Source of the DNA: a bacterium | Lineage (GTDB): Bacteria > Patescibacteriota > Gracilibacteria > JAUYGZ01 | Direction of reading: 5' to 3' | Assembly (NCBI GenBank): GCA_030699855.1 | Contig: JAUYKR010000078.1 | Location: forward strand, 1 to 8,088 | DNA length: 8,088 nucleotides | Shown: one piece after another, positions 5,444 through 8,088 of the stretch | How positions within the stretch are numbered: the first letter of the stretch is position 1 | Layout: each line of letters begins with the position of its first letter | Translations under genes and position numbers: made by a program | The notes under the pieces: model-generated | What the model saw: only the letters and a program-made list of their open reading frames with translations | The model's database searches: none | What the model was told of the DNA's origin: nothing

Positions 5444-5455
5444 TTTTTCTTTCCC

Positions 5456-6244
5456 ATGAAGCTTTCCATTTGCATCGTCAACTACTATTCGGAGAGGGAG
5501 CTGGGCCGCTTTTTAGAAAGCATCGCCGTTTACCGTCCCGAACACCTGTTCGAAGTGATCGTGGTTGATAACAGCCAGTCTGGTATTCAGAGCCTCAAAG
5601 CCGAGTTTGGCGACTGGCTCCATATTATCGATTCATTCAAAAATGTCGGCTACGGGCAGGCTCTGAACAGAGCGGTGAAAAAAGCCAAAGGCGAGTATGT
5701 TTTTCTCTGCAATCCCGATTTGGAAGCGCAGGATGGCAGCTTCCAAAAGCTGCTTCACTTTGCCGACCGGACAGGGGAATTCGGCATCATCGGTCCAAAA
5801 CTCCTGTTTGTGGAGGGGGGCATTCAAGACTCTTGCCGCCGATTTCCGAACTGCTGGGATCTGATGATCAAGCGCCTGGGCCTGTCGCGCTGGTTTCCGG
5901 GAAGGATGGAGCAATACCTGATGAAGCACAAAAAACCGGACGAGCAGGCGGAAGTCGATTGGCTGGTGGGGGCGGCCCTGCTGATGAAACGAGACACTTT
6001 TCAGGCGCTTCGTGGATTCGATGAGCGGTTCTTTTTGTTCTTCGAGGATACTGATCTGTGCCGCCGCTGTTGGGAAAAACAACTGTCCGTGATGTATTAT
6101 CCCGACGCCACCTTCCTGCACACCCGCCAACGCCTCAGCGAAAGCGCCTGGCCGGGATTTTGGATCTTCAAAAAAGTGTTCTGGATTCATCTGATCAGCG
6201 CGGGCAAGTACTTTTGGAAATGGAGGAAAAGGAGTTCGGAGTGA
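5456..6244 (+). CDS. Family 2 glycosyltransferase, rhamnosyltransferase (WbbL)-like
   Basis: This 262-residue GT-A enzyme probably adds a sugar, possibly rhamnose, to a lipid-linked or surface glycan. Motifs in order: LSICIVNYYS (3-12), VIVVDNSQSG (34-43), NVGYGQALNRAV (63-74), the metal/donor motif NPDLE (86-90), GPKLL (113-117), VDWLVGAALLMKR (167-179), then the family signature GFDERFFLFFEDTDLCRR (187-204) and the following H222. These match the rhamnosyltransferase-like subgroup of family 2, though substrate cannot be read from motifs. The C-terminus is aromatic and basic (FWIHLISAGKYFWKWRKR), likely membrane-associated. The last residues RSSE and the TGA stop lie in a heptanucleotide array, so the original end may have been different. 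The start (tttcccATG) follows a pyrimidine tract and has no Shine-Dalgarno sequence. RmlB downstream would fit dTDP-sugar supply. Confidence 0.9.
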   Translation: MKLSICIVNYYSERELGRFLESIAVYRPEHLFEVIVVDNSQSGIQSLKAEFGDWLHIIDSFKNVGYGQALNRAVKKAKGEYVFLCNPDLEAQDGSFQKLLHFADRTGEFGIIGPKLLFVEGGIQDSCRRFPNCWDLMIKRLGLSRWFPGRMEQYLMKHKKPDEQAEVDWLVGAALLMKRDTFQALRGFDERFFLFFEDTDLCRRCWEKQLSVMYYPDATFLHTRQRLSESAWPGFWIFKKVFWIHLISAGKYFWKWRKRSSE

Positions 6245-6272
6245 GGAGTCTGGTGTAAGTTTCAAGTTCCAA
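6231..6272 (+). repeat. Compound heptanucleotide array across the 3' end of the second glycosyltransferase gene
   Basis: Six consecutive 7-nt units read GGAGTTC, GGAGTGA, GGAGTCT, GGTGTAA, GTTTCAA, GTTCCAA. The first four belong to the GGAGTNN type; the 13 nt at 6230-6242 are identical to 4468-4480 in the first glycosyltransferase. The last two form a GTTYCAA type. The stop codon TGA (6242-6244) is the end of the second unit. The rest fills most of the 73-nt gap before the next gene. Confidence 0.8.
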
Positions 6273-6317
6273 GAAGGGGGATTAGGCACTATATTTGTAT
6301 CGTATTTTGCCTTGATT

Positions 6318-7313
6318 ATGCGGAAAATTCTGATTACCGGCGGAGCCGGATTTATCGGCGTCAATTTTGTTCACTACTGGAAACAACAGCATCCGGAGGA
6401 TTTTATCATCAACCTGGACGCGCTGACCTATGCCGGTAACCGGCAAAGTCAGGCGGAATACGAAGGCCGGGACTTTTATTACTTCGTCCACGGGAACATC
6501 TGCGATGAGCAGCTCCTGCACGAGATCTTCACCGGCGTCTACGAATGCCTTCCTAAGCCGGATATCATCGTTCACTTCGCGGCGGAGACGCACGTCGACC
6601 GCTCCATAGACGACGCTTATCCGTTCGTGAAAACGAACGTCCTGGGCACGCAAAACCTGCTGGAAATGGCCCGGCAGTTCGGCAAGATCCGCTTTCATCA
6701 CGTGTCCACCGATGAGGTGTTCGGTCACTTGGGGCCGAATGATCCACCCTTCTGCGAATCTACCCCCTATGCGCCCCGTTCGCCCTACGCGGCTTCCAAG
6801 GCCGGCTCCGATCACCTGGTGCGCTCTTATCATCAGACCTACGGGTTGCCGGTGACGATTTCCAACTGTTCGAACAACTACGGGCCCTATCAATTCCCGG
6901 AAAAACTTATCAGCCTGGCCATCACCAACCTTCTTCAGGGCAAAAAAGTGCCGATTTACGGCCAGGGGAACAACATTCGTGACTGGCTGTTCGTGGACGA
7001 CCACTCGCGGGCTTTGGAAAAGATCATCCTGGAGGGAACAATAGGGGAGACCTATTGTGTTGGCGGAGGCGGAGCCGAGCGGACGAACCTGGAAGTCGTT
7101 CAGACTATTATAAAAGCGATGGGCAAGGAAAAGGAGATGATTGAGCTTGTCCGGGATCGCCCGGGGCATGACTTTCGCTATGCGATTGACCACTCAAAAA
7201 TTACCCGAGAGCTCGGTTGGAAGCCATCAGTTGACTTCGAGGAGGGTATCCGGCGCACGGTGGAGTGGTATCGAAACCATGAAGGATGGTGGGGCGAAAT
7301 GATTGAAAATTAG
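6318..7313 (+). CDS. rmlB: dTDP-glucose 4,6-dehydratase
   Basis: This cytoplasmic NAD-dependent enzyme converts dTDP-glucose to dTDP-4-keto-6-deoxyglucose, the second step of dTDP-rhamnose and many deoxysugar pathways. The 331 residues are a usual length for RmlB. The Rossmann motif is GGAGFIG (8-14), with NLDALTYAGN at 32-41, HFAAETHVDRSI at 86-97, the catalytic TDEVFG (131-136) and YAASK (157-161, Tyr and Lys of the extended SDR triad). The RmlB-specific NCSNNYGPYQFPEKLI (183-198), IRDWLFVDDH (220-229) and RPGHDFRYAID (281-291) are also intact. I chose ATG 6318; a TTG two codons earlier is less likely. There is no Shine-Dalgarno sequence. A TATATT at 6290-6295 could be a -10, but its -35 is poor. 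RmlA, RmlC and RmlD are not in the window, so the final sugar is unknown. Confidence 0.96.
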   Translation: MRKILITGGAGFIGVNFVHYWKQQHPEDFIINLDALTYAGNRQSQAEYEGRDFYYFVHGNICDEQLLHEIFTGVYECLPKPDIIVHFAAETHVDRSIDDAYPFVKTNVLGTQNLLEMARQFGKIRFHHVSTDEVFGHLGPNDPPFCESTPYAPRSPYAASKAGSDHLVRSYHQTYGLPVTISNCSNNYGPYQFPEKLISLAITNLLQGKKVPIYGQGNNIRDWLFVDDHSRALEKIILEGTIGETYCVGGGGAERTNLEVVQTIIKAMGKEKEMIELVRDRPGHDFRYAIDHSKITRELGWKPSVDFEEGIRRTVEWYRNHEGWWGEMIEN

Positions 7314-7355
7314 GGGGACTTTGATAGCTTCATCCTGATCATTTCTTCTTTTTCC

Positions 7356-8088
7356 ATGCAGAACAAGGTATCCGTGGGACTGGTGCAGATGCACTGCTCC
7401 GAACTTCCGGAGGAGAACCTGACAAAGGCGGTGACAGCAATCCAAGAGCTGGCGGATCGAGGCGCTCAGATCATTTGTCTGCCCGAACTCTTTCTGGGGC
7501 CGTATTTTTGTCAGGAGCGAGACAAAAAATATTTTGCTTTGGCAGAGGCTATCCCCGGCCCGAACACTCAATCCTTCCAGGATCTGGCCAGGGAAAAGCA
7601 GGTGGTTATTTTGGCCTCGCTCTACGAGCTGGCCGAAGACGGCCATCGTTTCAACACTGTGGCGGTGATCGACGCCGACGGTTCGCTGCTCGGCAAGTAT
7701 CGCAAAATTCACGTTCCCAACGATCCTGAATATGGCTATGACGAGACGTACTACTTTTCCCAGGGAGATTTAGGCTTCCAGGTTTTTCAAACCCGTTATG
7801 CCAGGGTGAGTCCGATGGTCTGCTACGATCAGTGGTTTCCGGAGGGCGCGCGTATGTGCGGCGTCAAGGGGGCGCAGATTCTTTTTTACCCGACCGCGAT
7901 CGGATGGCCGCTCAAGGAGCGTCTCAACAAGGCCTACTTCGACCGGGCCGAACATGAGGCCTGGCAGGTGACCCAGCGCAGCCACGCCATCGACAATCAT
8001 CTGTTCGTGGCGGCGGTAAATCGGGTACAGCCGGAAAAGGGCCTCAACTTCTGGGGAACTTCTTTCGTCTGCGACCCCTATGGGGTGG
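7356..8088 (+). CDS. aguB: N-carbamoylputrescine amidase-like nitrilase superfamily protein (3' end beyond window)
   Basis: The first 244 residues of a carbon-nitrogen hydrolase are visible; the usual length is near 290, so about 45 are missing. The catalytic triad is complete: Glu44 in CLPELFLGPYFC, Lys117 in YRKIHVPNDP and Cys156 in MVCYDQWFPE. The segments GDLGFQVFQTRYARV (137-151), GAQILFYPTAIGWP (172-185) and VAAVNRV (218-224) fit the plant/bacterial AguB group, which hydrolyses N-carbamoylputrescine to putrescine, CO2 and ammonia in the agmatine route. A variant DPEYGYDETYYF stands where I remember DPGYYEKFYF. Beta-ureidopropionase or another amidase of the same superfamily is the alternative. 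An agmatine deiminase gene would be expected nearby, possibly just downstream. The start (tttttccATG) follows a pyrimidine tract and has no Shine-Dalgarno sequence. It lies 42 nt after rmlB, so cotranscription is possible without a shared pathway. Confidence 0.85.
   Translation, partial: MQNKVSVGLVQMHCSELPEENLTKAVTAIQELADRGAQIICLPELFLGPYFCQERDKKYFALAEAIPGPNTQSFQDLAREKQVVILASLYELAEDGHRFNTVAVIDADGSLLGKYRKIHVPNDPEYGYDETYYFSQGDLGFQVFQTRYARVSPMVCYDQWFPEGARMCGVKGAQILFYPTAIGWPLKERLNKAYFDRAEHEAWQVTQRSHAIDNHLFVAAVNRVQPEKGLNFWGTSFVCDPYGV

Noticed and set aside
5421..5452. Hairpin CGCCG/CGGCG followed by a T run as an intrinsic terminator
   Set aside because: The stem is only 5 bp with a 3-nt loop and lies inside the DUF2304 coding end. 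The T run starts 10 nt after the stem, and the next cluster gene begins at once.
5633..6364. Open frame of 243 codons on the minus strand
   Set aside because: It is antisense to the rhamnosyltransferase-like gene with no recognisable motifs, so I read it as a shadow of codon usage.
6282..7193. Open frame of 303 codons on the minus strand
   Set aside because: It is antisense to rmlB, whose motifs are all intact. The product shows no recognisable domain.
4332..7313. TGA read as glycine (alternative code) given several TGA stops
   Set aside because: No in-frame TGA interrupts the long conserved genes, and proteins ending in TGA have normal family lengths.
1..8088. CRISPR array, insertion sequence or transposase, toxin-antitoxin pair
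   Set aside because: No spaced repeat array of 25-40 nt units, no transposase motifs with terminal inverted repeats, and no small paired genes were found in any frame.

Overview
The window looks like bacterial chromosome and carries cell-envelope functions. It holds eight protein-coding genes, two of them cut by the window ends, one tRNA-Val with a damaged tandem copy, and several short repeat arrays. TGA, TAG and TAA all act as stops, and the conserved genes contain no internal TGA, so the standard bacterial code applies. Seven of the eight starts have no Shine-Dalgarno-like sequence and the eighth has only AAGG. SLH, DUF502, DUF2304, RmlB and AguB-like proteins together do not fix the lineage. 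A candidate-phylum bacterium (Patescibacteria such as Peregrinibacteria) is a weak guess, not a conclusion.

Layout: 1-496 (-) is the 5' part of an unrecognised gene. It is divergent from 633-1310 (+), a membrane-anchored protein with three SLH modules, and plausible promoters for both lie in 497-632. At 1312-1457 (-) sit an intact tRNA-Val(GAC) and, directly behind it, a broken copy that repeats its last 36 nt exactly. 1508-2293 (+) is a DUF502 membrane protein. It converges on 2307-4160 (-), a large secreted protein with beta-rich modules, a Ser/Thr linker and a charged helical C-terminus. The likely terminator of that minus-strand gene lies inside the coding tail of the DUF502 gene.

After a T-tract-rich 171-bp divergent spacer, 4332 to the window end is a same-strand cluster: dolichol-phosphate-mannose-synthase-like glycosyltransferase, DUF2304 membrane protein, rhamnosyltransferase-like glycosyltransferase, dTDP-glucose 4,6-dehydratase (RmlB) and a truncated N-carbamoylputrescine amidase-like nitrilase. 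The first four fit surface polysaccharide or glycoprotein assembly: a polyprenyl-phosphate sugar donor made at the membrane, a second sugar transferase, and a nucleotide-sugar enzyme. The fifth is probably a polyamine enzyme that merely follows them. The SLH protein and the Ser/Thr-rich protein could be partners or acceptors of the glycan; this is inference.

The most notable signal is heptanucleotide repeats in the glycan cluster. One 7 x 7-nt array lies inside the first glycosyltransferase, next to its nucleotide-binding loop. One 6-unit array forms the C-terminus and stop codon of the second. A two-unit relic lies between the first glycosyltransferase and the DUF2304 gene. For the first array, gain or loss of a single unit would bring a TGA stop into frame within 20 nt, which is the layout expected of a phase-variable switch.
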